Assembly (NCBI GenBank): GCA_050480245.1
Contig: JBCNEQ010000055.1
DNA from: Anoxybacillus sp050480245
GTDB lineage: Bacteria > Bacillota > Bacilli > Bacillales > Anoxybacillaceae
DNA: 64,000 bases
Direction: 5' to 3' (one strand)
Positions 8,496 through 16,105 of the stretch are shown piece by piece (the first letter of the stretch is position 1; every line of letters starts with the position of its first letter). The notes under the pieces are model-generated. The model was not told where the DNA came from. It did no database searches and was given only the letters and a program-made list of their open reading frames with translations. Made by a program: the position numbers and the translations under genes.

Positions 8496-8987
8496 TTAGC
8501 GAGCTGTTCGTTCATATACGCAAAATGTATGCGGGTAACGGTTTTTTTCATCTTGTACACCAGGTTGAGCGGTACGAAGCATCCATTCTTTTTCATCAAT
8601 CGGTGGGAAAAATGTATCTCCTGTAAACGTTGCATCAATGTGTGTGACATACAATCGATCCGCTAATAGCATCGCTTGTTCAAATACTTGCGCCCCTCCA
8701 ATGATGAACACATGTCCATATTGCTGTTCAATTTGCTTAATATCCTCCATCGAATGAATGACTTCAACATGCGAATTTGTTGAAAACGTTTTGTCTCGTG
8801 TAAGTATCATATTGATTCTCCCTGGGAGTGGTCGACCGATTGATGCAAATGTTTTTCGCCCCATGACAATCGGATGTCCCATAGTTACCCGCTTGAAATA
8901 AGCTAAATCTGCTGGTAAATGCCAAGGTAACGTATTGTTATAACCGATGACCCGATTTCGATCCATAGCCACAATAATAGAAATCAA
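8496..8987 (-). CDS. dfrA: Dihydrofolate reductase
   Basis: Reduces dihydrofolate to tetrahydrofolate with NADPH. The N-terminal ISIIVAMDRNRVIGYNNTLPWHLPADLAYFK has the folate-binding WHLPADL acidic residue; VMGRKTFASIGRPLPGR and FIIGGAQVFEQ (NADPH loop) follow. 163 residues with a TTG start at 8987, GGAAG 8 nt upstream; longer in-frame extensions run into thyA and are not family-like. Fourteen bases downstream of thyA, giving a functional pair, since thymidylate synthase generates dihydrofolate. The stop lies inside a hairpin (AGCTCGCT/AGCGAGCT). Confidence 0.93.
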   Translation of the reverse strand: MISIIVAMDRNRVIGYNNTLPWHLPADLAYFKRVTMGHPIVMGRKTFASIGRPLPGRINMILTRDKTFSTNSHVEVIHSMEDIKQIEQQYGHVFIIGGAQVFEQAMLLADRLYVTHIDATFTGDTFFPPIDEKEWMLRTAQPGVQDEKNRYPHTFCVYERTAR

Positions 8988-9000
8988 TTGACTCACTTCC

Positions 9001-9795
9001 TTATATAGACACATCTGCTTTAATATGCGGATGTGGATCATAATCAACAATTTCAAAATCTTCAAAACGATACTCAAAAATAGAAGCTGGCTTTCGTTTT
9101 ATTATTAATTTCGGAAGTGGACGCGGTTCTCTCGTTAATTGCAATTTGGCTTGCTCGATATGATTCATATATAAATGAACATCACCACCGGTAAAAATGA
9201 GTTCTTTCGGTTGTAGATTGCATTGTTGAGCAACCATATGCGTAAGTAGTGCATAACTTGCAATATTGAACGGAAGACCTAAAAATGTATCAACAGATCG
9301 CTGTTGCCACATGCATGATAACATGCCATTTTCCACGTAAAACTGAAAAGCGTAATGACAAGGTGGCAATTTCATACGATCTAATTCCGCCACATTCCAC
9401 GCGCTCACTAAAAGTCTGCGGGAGTTCGGATTTGTTTTTATTTGTTCAATCACTTCGCTAATTTGATCAATCGTTCGGCCGTCCGCTCCTTTCCATGAAC
9501 GCCATTGCGCTCCATATACCGGCCCTAAATCTCCGTTTTCATCAGCCCATTCATCCCAAATCGTTACACTATTCTCTTTTAAATAACGAATATTTGTGTC
9601 CCCACTCAAAAACCAAAGCAACTCATGAATAATGGAACGAATATGTAATTTTTTTGTTGTAAGTAAAGGAAACCCTTCACGTAAATCAAAACGCAATTGA
9701 CGTCCAAATACAGAAAGCGTCCCTGTCCCTGTACGATCGTCTTTATACACACCGTTTTGCAAAATATCTTCAAGTAATTGTAAATATTGCTTCAT
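9001..9795 (-). CDS. thyA: Thymidylate synthase
   Basis: Methylates dUMP to dTMP using methylene-tetrahydrofolate. 264 residues, exactly the size of the E. coli-type enzyme. The nucleophile is Cys146 in LPPCHYAFQF; also present are DDRTGTGT, the phosphate-binding RR pair (SRRLLVSAWN), QRSVDTFLGLPFNIASYA and HIEQ. Followed by dfrA in the same transcript. Corresponds to B. subtilis ThyB rather than the phage-like ThyA. ATG start with GGGTGAG upstream. Confidence 0.95.
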   Translation of the reverse strand: MKQYLQLLEDILQNGVYKDDRTGTGTLSVFGRQLRFDLREGFPLLTTKKLHIRSIIHELLWFLSGDTNIRYLKENSVTIWDEWADENGDLGPVYGAQWRSWKGADGRTIDQISEVIEQIKTNPNSRRLLVSAWNVAELDRMKLPPCHYAFQFYVENGMLSCMWQQRSVDTFLGLPFNIASYALLTHMVAQQCNLQPKELIFTGGDVHLYMNHIEQAKLQLTREPRPLPKLIIKRKPASIFEYRFEDFEIVDYDPHPHIKADVSI

Positions 9796-9863
9796 GATAC
9801 TCTCACCCTTTTTTATTTGCTCTCACTTATTATGACATAAAGCATAAAAGTAGGAAAGACAAA

Positions 9864-9890
9864 AAACCGCAGGATTTCTCCTCACGGTTT
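9864..9890 (-). terminator. Terminator at the end of the hypE remnant
   Basis: Outer stem AAACCG/CGGTTT with inner AGGA/TCCT, then TTTTTTG on the minus strand. It starts at the remnant's stop codon, which suggests an ancient operon end has been kept. Confidence 0.7.
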
Positions 9891-10105
9891 TAACAAATGC
9901 GCGGCAGCATGAGTCCTGTTAATCGATATAGTCGTCGTGTCGTACCGAGCGGTGTTCGCAATAAGAGTTGACCTTTGTTTGTTGCTCGAACCGTTCCGAT
10001 CACAGCTACGTCTTTTCCTTCTAGTTGGGAACGAAGTACATCAAGAATGGTCTGTTCATCTTCTTTTGGTACGATCATGACTACTTTTCCTTCGTTAGCC
10101 AAATA
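9890..10105 (-). pseudogene. 3' remnant of hydrogenase maturation gene hypE
   Basis: About 71 codons matching the C-terminal end of HypE, the carbamoyl-dehydratase that makes the cyanide ligands of [NiFe] hydrogenases. The segment LANEGKVVMIVP, then DVAVIGTV, LLLRTPLGTTRRL and the very end LPRIC are characteristic; in HypE the last Cys receives the carbamoyl group. The first roughly 270 residues of a normal HypE are absent. An open frame reaches an ATG at 10153 inside tatC, but the first 15 codons are not HypE-like and the tatC terminator lies in between, so it is probably not expressed. Interpreted as a deletion scar. Confidence 0.75.
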
Positions 10106-10114
10106 ATTAAAAAA

Positions 10115-10142
10115 CAAAAAGCGCCTTCTACTCTGAAGACGC
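10115..10142 (-). terminator. Terminator of tatC
   Basis: Stem GCGTCTTC/GAAGGCGC (one G-U pair), six-base loop, followed on the minus strand by TTTTTGTTTTTT. The tatC stop codon lies in the loop side of the hairpin. Confidence 0.75.
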
Positions 10143-10847
10143 TTCTTGCTCAAACCGTTTTTCTTTTCGTTTATAAACGAATTTTGAAATGGATATGCTC
10201 ACCTCATATAACACCAATAATGGAATTGTCACTAAAAAATCAGAAATAAAATCTGGAGGTGTAATCGTTACCGCAATAATAACTAATACAAAATATGCGT
10301 ATTTTCTCATTTTTTGTAGCGCGTATGGATTGATAAGGCCAATACTTGTTAAAAACATTACGATAATTGGCAACTCAAACAATACAGCAAACGGAACGGT
10401 CATGTTTAAAATAAACCGAAAATACTTTTCTGTTGTAAACATCGTTGCAAACAAATTTTCACCAAGGCTCATTAAAAAGTGGAACACCATCGGCAATACA
10501 ACAAAGTAACCAAAACATAAACCGAGAACAAATAACAAAAACGTCGCTGGGATATACGATAACGTTACTTTTCGTTCTCTTGGAGTAAGAGCAGGCTTAA
10601 CAAACATCCATACTTGCCACACAAATACCGGAATCGTCATTGTAATCGCAAATACCCCAGCTAACATCACATATACCCACAAAATATCGGTCGGCCCTAA
10701 AATCGTTAGCTTGACATCTAAATCGGCGATCAGCCAACGATATAAATCTTGAACAAAAACAAATCCTACAATAAAAAATAAAATCAGTGCTCCAACAACA
10801 ATAAAAATGCGCTTGCGTAACTCTTCTAAGTGTTCGACTAACGTCAT
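10128..10847 (-). CDS. tatC: Twin-arginine translocase subunit TatC
   Basis: Six-helix membrane receptor for twin-arginine signal peptides. Conserved N-terminal HLEELRKRI, the periplasmic FVQDLYRWLI...LGPTDILWVYV region, RKVTLSYIP and the C-terminal AVTITPPDFISDF are all present, and the sequence is closest in style to B. subtilis TatCd. Start is uncertain: the family start is MTLVEHLEEL (10847, weak Shine-Dalgarno); an in-frame GTG at 10880 and ATG at 10922 would add 11-25 residues. It follows tatA by a short gap and is followed by its own terminator and a hypE relic. Confidence 0.92.
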   Translation of the reverse strand: MTLVEHLEELRKRIFIVVGALILFFIVGFVFVQDLYRWLIADLDVKLTILGPTDILWVYVMLAGVFAITMTIPVFVWQVWMFVKPALTPRERKVTLSYIPATFLLFVLGLCFGYFVVLPMVFHFLMSLGENLFATMFTTEKYFRFILNMTVPFAVLFELPIIVMFLTSIGLINPYALQKMRKYAYFVLVIIAVTITPPDFISDFLVTIPLLVLYEVSISISKFVYKRKEKRFEQEASSE

Positions 10848-10934
10848 CTCTTTATCTTCATATCGTTTTTTTTCTTTCACGAGCGTAAACACCAACCTTT
10901 TCCATGTTAAAAACGGCAACACATCGTTGCCGCT

Positions 10935-11129
10935 TCATGATTTACGCGCTTCTTTATTTTCATCAAGCTCCTCTAATACTTCATCCCGCAATCCTTTTGT
11001 TGACTTTTTAAACTCACGCAACGTTTCACCGAAAGCACGTCCAATTTCAGGCAGTTTTTTCGGTCCGAAAATGACAAGAGCGATGACAAGAATTAAAATT
11101 AAACCAGGCACTCCGATATTTGAAAGCAT
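10935..11129 (-). CDS. tatA: Twin-arginine translocase subunit TatA
   Basis: 64-residue pore subunit of the Tat system. A short N-terminal transmembrane helix (GLILILVIALVIFGP) is followed by the hallmark FGPKKLPEIGRAFGETLREFK amphipathic helix and a charged tail, closely resembling B. subtilis TatAd. Preceded by AAAGGAGATGACGTT. Transcribed with tatC. No obvious Tat substrate gene is adjacent; in B. subtilis tatAd-tatCd sits next to phoD, which is not here. Confidence 0.92.
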   Translation of the reverse strand: MLSNIGVPGLILILVIALVIFGPKKLPEIGRAFGETLREFKKSTKGLRDEVLEELDENKEARKS

Positions 11130-11221
11130 AACGTCATCTCCTTTTTTTCATACATACGCTCCTTTTATTGTATTGCTAAGATCTTCATTTTTCAATGACA
11201 ATTTTTTTAGAGGTGTGAGAA

Positions 11222-11584
11222 ATGTTTGATAATCATCATACTATTTATGCAGTTTTCTTTACAATATCTAGTGATGTAACCGTTGAAATAGGTAAATTAG
11301 GCACTTTTTTATTCCCGAGCGGAAACTATATTTATGTAGGGAGTGCGAAACGAAACATTCAATCACGTATTCGACGTCATATGCAACTGGAAAAACGAAA
11401 ACGTTGGCATATCGATTACATTCGTCCATATGGAGAAATTACACACGTTCAAACATATTCTTCTGAGCTTAGCGAATGTGAGCGTGCCCAACAACTTTTA
11501 CAACAATATAAAGGAACATGGCTCGTGAAAAAATTCGGTTCATCGGACTGTCATTGTTTCTCTCATCTCATCTATTATAAATAA
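11222..11584 (+). CDS. DUF123 GIY-YIG-like protein
   Basis: 120-residue protein of the DUF123 family, a divergent GIY-YIG nuclease-fold group. Visible family signatures: GKLGTFLFPSGNYIYVGSAK (the YVG core), RIRRHM, WHIDYI, and the C-terminal SSDCHCFSHL with clustered Cys/His. Function is unproven; a nuclease or nucleic-acid-binding role is inferred from the fold only. GAGGTGTGAGAA precedes the ATG. Single-gene unit ending in a bidirectional terminator. Confidence 0.82.
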   Translation: MFDNHHTIYAVFFTISSDVTVEIGKLGTFLFPSGNYIYVGSAKRNIQSRIRRHMQLEKRKRWHIDYIRPYGEITHVQTYSSELSECERAQQLLQQYKGTWLVKKFGSSDCHCFSHLIYYK

Positions 11585-11612
11585 TAAACGAGGGATGGAT
11601 TCCCTCGTTTAT
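11584..11612 (+). terminator. Bidirectional terminator
   Basis: Perfect 12-bp stem ATAAACGAGGGA/TCCCTCGTTTAT with a five-base loop between the convergent DUF123 gene and the symporter gene. Confidence 0.8.
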
Positions 11613-12829
11613 CTCGCCTTTTCATATTTCTCTTCTGATTTCGCCACAATCACCGCACATACCGCATCACCTGTAATATTCACAACTGTTCTCGTCATAT
11701 CAAGCAAGCGATCAACTCCTAAAATAAGGGCAATTCCTTCAACAGGTAGGCCGACGGATGTCAGTACCATAGAAAGCATAATTAAGCCGACGCCCGGAAC
11801 GCCTGCTGTACCGATGCTAGCAAGTGTTGCCGTCAAAATGACTGTCAAAAGATCACTTAATGTCAAATCTACACCGTACACTTGTGCGATAAACATTGTT
11901 GCCACACCTTGCATAATGGCCGTTCCGTCCATATTAATTGTCGCTCCAAGCGGCTGGACAAAACCACTGATGCTTTTTGGGACGTTTAAGTTTTTTTGTG
12001 CGGTTTCCATCGATACTGGTAATGTAGCGTTGCTACTTGATGTACTAAATGCTACAGCCATTGCTGGAGAAAACCCTTTAATAAACGCAATCGGGCTCAT
12101 TTTTCCAAGTGTCCGCACAGCTATGCCGTATACGACAAAGAAATGAATAAACAAGGCTAACAATACCGCAAACATGTATTTCCCCATCGCCGCAATTGCA
12201 TCGAATCCTTGTCCACCGATCGCAATCGCAATTAATGCAAACGCACCGTATGGGGCAAACTTCATGACCCATTCTACTAAGTACATGAGAATATCATTCG
12301 CTTGCTCTATTATCCCTCGTACTTGTTTTACCCGATCACCTAAATGAGCAATGGCCATTCCAACAAGCACCGCAAAAACAATCACTTGCAACATATTTCC
12401 TTCTACCATGGCTTGGAATGGGTTTGTTGGGATAATGTTTAATAACGTATCTACAACAGGTGGAGCTTCTTTTTTTTCAAACGCTGCTCCTTCTAAATTA
12501 AAATTCCCTTCTCCTGGGCGGATCACAGATCCTAACGTTAAAGAGATAACGAGCGCAAGGAATGTAGTAATTAAAAAGAATGCAATTGTTTTCATACCAA
12601 TACGACCAAGTTTTTTCGGATCACCGACACCCGCTGTACCTAAAATAAGAGATACAAGTACGATCGGAACAACGAGCAATTTGATTAAGTTAATAAATAT
12701 TGTGCCAAGTGGATTAAGTACGTACGTCTTTGCGAGGTCAAACCATTCTGTCGGAAGGGCTAGGTTAAAAACGAGACCTACGATGATTCCTGTAAGCATT
12801 CCAAGTAAAATTTTCTTCGTCATCGACAT
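11609..12829 (-). CDS. Dicarboxylate/amino acid:cation symporter (GltP/DctA family)
   Basis: 406-residue member of the DAACS family, which takes up glutamate/aspartate or C4-dicarboxylates with H+ or Na+. Diagnostic motifs: the serine-rich hairpin FSTSSSNATLPVS, the NMDGTAIMQGV helix (Na+/substrate site) and GIPGVGL-like TAGVPGVGLIML, plus the end VDRLLDMTRTVVNITGD. Start at ATG 12829 fits GGAGG with 7-nt spacing; a GTG two codons earlier is possible. The NMDGTA-to-MTRTVVN combination suggests a glutamate-type transporter, but substrate is inferred. Confidence 0.9.
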   Translation of the reverse strand: MSMTKKILLGMLTGIIVGLVFNLALPTEWFDLAKTYVLNPLGTIFINLIKLLVVPIVLVSLILGTAGVGDPKKLGRIGMKTIAFFLITTFLALVISLTLGSVIRPGEGNFNLEGAAFEKKEAPPVVDTLLNIIPTNPFQAMVEGNMLQVIVFAVLVGMAIAHLGDRVKQVRGIIEQANDILMYLVEWVMKFAPYGAFALIAIAIGGQGFDAIAAMGKYMFAVLLALFIHFFVVYGIAVRTLGKMSPIAFIKGFSPAMAVAFSTSSSNATLPVSMETAQKNLNVPKSISGFVQPLGATINMDGTAIMQGVATMFIAQVYGVDLTLSDLLTVILTATLASIGTAGVPGVGLIMLSMVLTSVGLPVEGIALILGVDRLLDMTRTVVNITGDAVCAVIVAKSEEKYEKAR

Positions 12830-12991
12830 ATCCACACCTCCATCAATTTCTGCTGCTGTAAAACGTATTCAACTTCGCATGGTAAAAGGGTTAAGGGAGA
12901 GGACCCATCTAATTCTAAATGTTTTTTTTAAGATTGTAAAGAAAGGATGAGTATAATTGTTAGAAAAGTATTTGAATTTCTTTTTTTTTAC

Positions 12992-13018
12992 AAAAAAACT
13001 ACCACAATGATGTGGTAG
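12992..13018 (-). terminator. Terminator of the YuzL-like gene
   Basis: Perfect 8-bp stem CTACCACA/TGTGGTAG with a four-base loop and TTTTTTTG on the minus strand, immediately after the stop at 13020. Confidence 0.85.
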
Positions 13019-13019
13019 C

Positions 13020-13151
13020 CTACGCGCGCTTTGTTTTTTTACGACTTGAATCCAACTCAATGTTTCCTGTTTCATAGTCAGTCGTACCTTGCCCTTTGAT
13101 CTCCGGTGAGCTTAATCCCGCTTTCGAAGCATCTTTTTTTCGTTTTCCCAT
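13020..13151 (-). CDS. Small basic YuzL-like protein
   Basis: 43-residue hydrophilic protein starting MGKRKKDASKAGLSSPEIKG and ending SSRKKTKRA. AGGGGGTGA stands 6-7 nt before the ATG and a strong terminator follows, so it is a real gene despite its size. The pattern (basic ends, KAGLSSPEIKGQGTT core) resembles the short YuzL-like peptides of Bacillus, which have no known function; I am not certain of the family name. It is in a single-gene unit between the symporter and the RsmJ-like gene. Confidence 0.65.
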   Translation of the reverse strand: MGKRKKDASKAGLSSPEIKGQGTTDYETGNIELDSSRKKTKRA

Positions 13152-13185
13152 CTGATTCACCCCCTACTGCTTTATTTTGTGCCAT

Positions 13186-13962
13186 TTACGAAAGTTCAAT
13201 CGTACCGAAATGAAATTTTGCTGTTTTTCTTCGATAAACAGAGAAACCAAATTGATGAAATCGCGAGCTTTGCCAATGATCTTTCAACACAACTCGTTGA
13301 CGGGCTACTCGTTTCGCCTGTTCGATATCTTCTTTTGTTACGTTCGTATATAGCGCTACCTGTTTTAATCCCTTTATCCCATCCGACTCTTCAATACTTA
13401 CTTCAAACATCGGATCCAAATAAACAACATCATATGATTTATCATCGCATTGCGCTAAAAATGAGCGAAAATCATCATGATGCACACAAATACGTCGCAT
13501 CGCTTCATTAAGTTCAACTACATCGCTATCCCAATGACGTAACCCTTGTTTTGTTAAGTAAGCGATATATACACTCCCCTCAATTCCTACCACTTTTCCT
13601 TCCGAACCAACAGCTAAGCTGGCGATAATACTATCGGTCGCCAATCCAAGCGTACAATCTAAAAACGTCATCCCCTTTTGTAACTTCGTAGCTTGTAAAA
13701 ACGGTTCACTTTCTCCTTTTAAAATGCGCTTTGCTCGAAAAGAAGCAGAATTAGGATGAAAAAATAACGGTTCTTGTCCATGTGGGAAATGAATTTCTAG
13801 CCTTTCTTTTCCGACGACAAGAATCGGTTCGTGTATTTGTTGTTGAATCGAAGCAATGGATCGTTTTCGACGTGGTACATATGAAATTTGTAATTCCAAC
13901 GCAATTTGCCTCGCTTTTTCAATCATCTGTTCATTTGTTCTGCCAGCTGTCGTCACAATCAT
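13186..13962 (-). CDS. Class I SAM-dependent methyltransferase (RsmJ-like, YpiP)
   Basis: 258 residues. SAM-binding motif I is LDCTLGLATDSIIASL (about 116-131), followed by an acidic VVGIEGS and the DxxY-like VVYLDPMFE, features shared with the RsmJ/DUF548 group that methylates guanine-N2 of 16S rRNA. This matches Bacillus YpiP. Target in this organism is inferred. ATG preceded by AGGTGAATGC. Sits just downstream of brxA, separated by a terminator-like hairpin. Confidence 0.8.
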   Translation of the reverse strand: MIVTTAGRTNEQMIEKARQIALELQISYVPRRKRSIASIQQQIHEPILVVGKERLEIHFPHGQEPLFFHPNSASFRAKRILKGESEPFLQATKLQKGMTFLDCTLGLATDSIIASLAVGSEGKVVGIEGSVYIAYLTKQGLRHWDSDVVELNEAMRRICVHHDDFRSFLAQCDDKSYDVVYLDPMFEVSIEESDGIKGLKQVALYTNVTKEDIEQAKRVARQRVVLKDHWQSSRFHQFGFSVYRRKTAKFHFGTIELS

Positions 13963-13980
13963 GCATTCACCTCAAAAGAA

Positions 13981-14003
13981 AAAAGGATGTCAATCGGACA
14001 CCC
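13981..14003 (-). terminator. Terminator of brxA
   Basis: Stem GGGTGTC/GACATCC (one G-U pair) followed by TTTTTTC on the minus strand, just after the brxA stop. Confidence 0.65.
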
Positions 14004-14438
14004 TTAACAATGTTTTTCAAACGCTTGCATAATATTTTGCATAATATTTTCAATTGAATTCGCTTCAATATCGTGACGTGGAATAAAATGAACAACTTCT
14101 TTACCTTTTAATAATGCCATCGATGGAGAAGAAGGTTCGATACCGACAAAATACTCACGCATTTTAGCTGTCGCTTCTCGATCTTGCCCTGCAAAAACCG
14201 TAACGAGATGATTCGGTTTTTTCTCGCTCATTTGTACCGCCTGAATAGCCGCTGGACGCGCAAGCCCTGCTGCACAACCACAAACAGAATTAACGACAAC
14301 AAAAGTTGTTCCCTCTACCTGTTCCATAAACTGTTCCACTTCTTCACTCGTGCGCAATTCTTTAAATCCACCGTTTACTAATTCATCACGCATCGGTTGT
14401 ATAACTTGGCGCATATATTCTTCATATGACATAAACAT
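14004..14438 (-). CDS. brxA: Bacilliredoxin BrxA/BrxB (YphP family)
   Basis: 144-residue thioredoxin-like protein that removes bacillithiol from mixed disulfides. The family-specific redox site CGC is present as SVCGCAAGLARP (Cys53, Cys55), with SSPSMALLKGKEVVHFIPRHDIE downstream. Two paralogues exist in Bacillus (YphP = BrxA, YqiW = BrxB); I use brxA because of the neighbouring ypiP and metA, which correspond to the yphP locus. GGAGGG 8 nt before the ATG. Confidence 0.85.
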   Translation of the reverse strand: MFMSYEEYMRQVIQPMRDELVNGGFKELRTSEEVEQFMEQVEGTTFVVVNSVCGCAAGLARPAAIQAVQMSEKKPNHLVTVFAGQDREATAKMREYFVGIEPSSPSMALLKGKEVVHFIPRHDIEANSIENIMQNIMQAFEKHC

Positions 14439-14584
14439 ACGTACATCCCTCCAAATCGTTCTTGCTTTTACAAGAATACAACAATGTAAATAGAAAAATC
14501 AATAAAATAAAAAAACATTGAATAATTTTTTTAAAATTTTTATAATTAATGTATTTATATGATGTAAAATGGAGGTTGAGGACA

Positions 14585-15493
14585 TTGCCAATTAATATTC
14601 CACGTGATCTTCCGGCAAAAGAAATATTAGAACAAGAAAATATTTTTGTCATGGATGAGGATCGCGCCTATTCTCAAGACATTCGTCCTTTGAATATTAT
14701 CATTCTCAATTTAATGCCGCAAAAAGAAAAAGCAGAAACACAACTGTTACGTTTGCTTGGAAATTCACCATTACAAGTAAATATTACCTTTTTACGTCCC
14801 GAAACACATGAAGCAAAAACGACATCGAAACATCATCTTGATCAGTTTTACACAACATTCCAACATGTTCAGCACCGAAAATATGACGGTATGATTATTA
14901 CCGGTGCACCTGTTGAACACTTACCATTTGAACAAGTCGATTACTGGGATGAGTTAACAAAAATTATGGAATGGACGAAAACAAACGTCACATCCACGTT
15001 ACATATTTGTTGGGGTGCACAAGCAGGAATGTACTATCATTACGGCATTCCGAAATACGACTTGCCACAAAAATGTTTCGGTGTATTTGATCATATGTTA
15101 GAACAAAAGCACGTCAAACTTATTCGTGGGTTTGATGATATTCATAAGATTCCACACTCACGCCATACAGATGTAAAACGCGAACATATCGAAGCGGTTT
15201 CAGAGTTAACGATTTTATCTTCATCCGAAGAAGCTGGCGTCTGTCTCGTCATTTCAAACGATGGCAAACAAGTGTTTTTAACAGGGCATCCAGAGTATGA
15301 TGCCACAACGCTAAAAGAAGAATATGAACGAGATGTGGCTAAAGGGTTGGATATTCAAATCCCAAAATACTATTTTCCACATGACGATCCAAATAGACAA
15401 CCATATAACACATGGCGCTCTCATGCTAATTTATTGTTCGTCAACTGGCTCAATTATTACGTGTATCAGGAAACCCCCTACATTTGGGAGTAA
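14585..15493 (+). CDS. metA: Homoserine O-acetyltransferase MetA
   Basis: 302-residue MetA-family enzyme acylating homoserine in methionine synthesis. Catalytic Cys142 lies in LHICWGAQAGMYYHYG, and His235 and Glu237 in LTGHPEYD. Residue 111 is Glu (GAPVEHLPFEQVDYW); in this family Glu111 specifies acetyl-CoA whereas Gly there gives succinyl-CoA, so O-acetylhomoserine is the likely product. Start is TTG at 14585, with GGAGG 9 nt upstream; the resulting MPINIPRDLPAK is the usual N-terminus. No SAM-type riboswitch fits in the 146 nt upstream. Confidence 0.93.
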   Translation: MPINIPRDLPAKEILEQENIFVMDEDRAYSQDIRPLNIIILNLMPQKEKAETQLLRLLGNSPLQVNITFLRPETHEAKTTSKHHLDQFYTTFQHVQHRKYDGMIITGAPVEHLPFEQVDYWDELTKIMEWTKTNVTSTLHICWGAQAGMYYHYGIPKYDLPQKCFGVFDHMLEQKHVKLIRGFDDIHKIPHSRHTDVKREHIEAVSELTILSSSEEAGVCLVISNDGKQVFLTGHPEYDATTLKEEYERDVAKGLDIQIPKYYFPHDDPNRQPYNTWRSHANLLFVNWLNYYVYQETPYIWE

Positions 15494-15522
15494 GCTTTCG
15501 CTTTTCTGCGAGAGCTTTTTTA
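15492..15522 (+). terminator. Terminator of metA
   Basis: Stem AAGCTTTCGC/GCGAGAGCTT (one G-U pair), six-base loop, then TTTTTTATTT. Overlaps the metA stop. Confidence 0.8.
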
Positions 15523-15573
15523 TTTGTAAGTATGTATAATGTTTCGTATACATGAAGAAAGGAGACATGCAAG

Positions 15574-15633
15574 ATGGTTGAACAAACCAAACATATTTCT
15601 TTTATTGTAGCAGGCTTGTTGAAAATGAAGGTG
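15574..15633 (+). pseudogene. 5' stub of an unidentified plus-strand gene
   Basis: AAAGGAG followed by ATG at 15574 opens a frame MVEQTKHISFIVAGLLKMKV that ends after 28 codons at TAA inside the opposite-strand methyltransferase remnant. The start signals look genuine, but the protein stops where methyltransferase sequence begins, so this appears to be the N-terminus of a gene whose remainder was deleted. I do not recognise the protein. Confidence 0.35.
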
Positions 15634-15903
15634 TTCATGGGATCTTCGTTTTCTTGCTAACTCAATCATTTCACTTGATAAATCTAATCCGATCACACGG
15701 TATCCTTGTTCACACAATTTATATGACCCATATCCATCACCGCAACCAATATCCGCAATATATCCCTCTTTCGGCATATATGTGGTAACAAACGGAACAA
15801 TCGTCTTCCGGCTTCCACGCCCCCACATCTCTTCACTGCTTTGATGCCACCATTCCGCTCGTTCGTCCCATTGTTTTTCCGCCTCTTTATGCCACGCGTG
15901 CAT
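15620..15903 (-). pseudogene. Truncated class I SAM-dependent methyltransferase
   Basis: N-terminal ~94 codons of a small methyltransferase: MHAWHKEAEKQWDERAEWWH, then motif I YIADIGCGDGYGSYKL and the acidic VIGLDLSSEMIELARKR. Homology stops at about HEHLHF, where a family member would continue with QGD and another ~130 residues. The frame then runs about 40 codons through unrelated DNA that carries the 5' stub of an oppositely oriented gene. Cannot form a complete SAM fold, so a pseudogene is likely. Own ATG at 15903 with an AAAGGGG-type ribosome-binding site. Confidence 0.75.
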
Positions 15904-15967
15904 AACTCCACCCCTTTTCGAAAAAATAAACATATTACGTCTATTGTAGCAGAAAGGAGCGAGAAAC

Positions 15968-16102
15968 ATGACAAAAAAGGTGAGTCAAGGAAGCGAAAAT
16001 CAAAATGCCCCAGCACAACATGGGAAGTTGCACGGACATACCGGAGACAATAGCAAAGGACGGAAGCAAAACAAAAGTCAAAACGATAAAACCGAACATT
16101 AA
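15968..16102 (+). CDS. Small hydrophilic protein, unknown
   Basis: 44-residue peptide (MTKKVSQGSENQNAPAQHGK at the start), very rich in Asn, Gln, Lys, His and Gly with no hydrophobic segment. AGAAAGGAG 7-8 nt before the ATG and a hairpin directly after TAA support expression. Composition resembles the minor small acid-soluble spore proteins (SspK/O/P-like), but I see no motif that identifies it. It lies divergent to the truncated methyltransferase, so it may also be a leftover. Confidence 0.55.
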   Translation: MTKKVSQGSENQNAPAQHGKLHGHTGDNSKGRKQNKSQNDKTEH

Positions 16103-16105
16103 AAA

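Noticed and set aside
9890..10153. Whole open frame from ATG 10153 as a functional 87-residue gene
   Set aside because: Its first 15 codons lie inside tatC and its terminator and are unlike HypE; only the C-terminal part is homologous, so it is called a pseudogene.
12351..12950. Long plus-strand open frame opposite the symporter gene (also 11595-12146)
   Set aside because: Antisense shadow of a well-supported membrane protein; no ribosome-binding site and no family resemblance.
14439..14584. SAM riboswitch upstream of metA
   Set aside because: The gap is only 146 nt and shows neither the S-box core pairing nor a terminator before the start.
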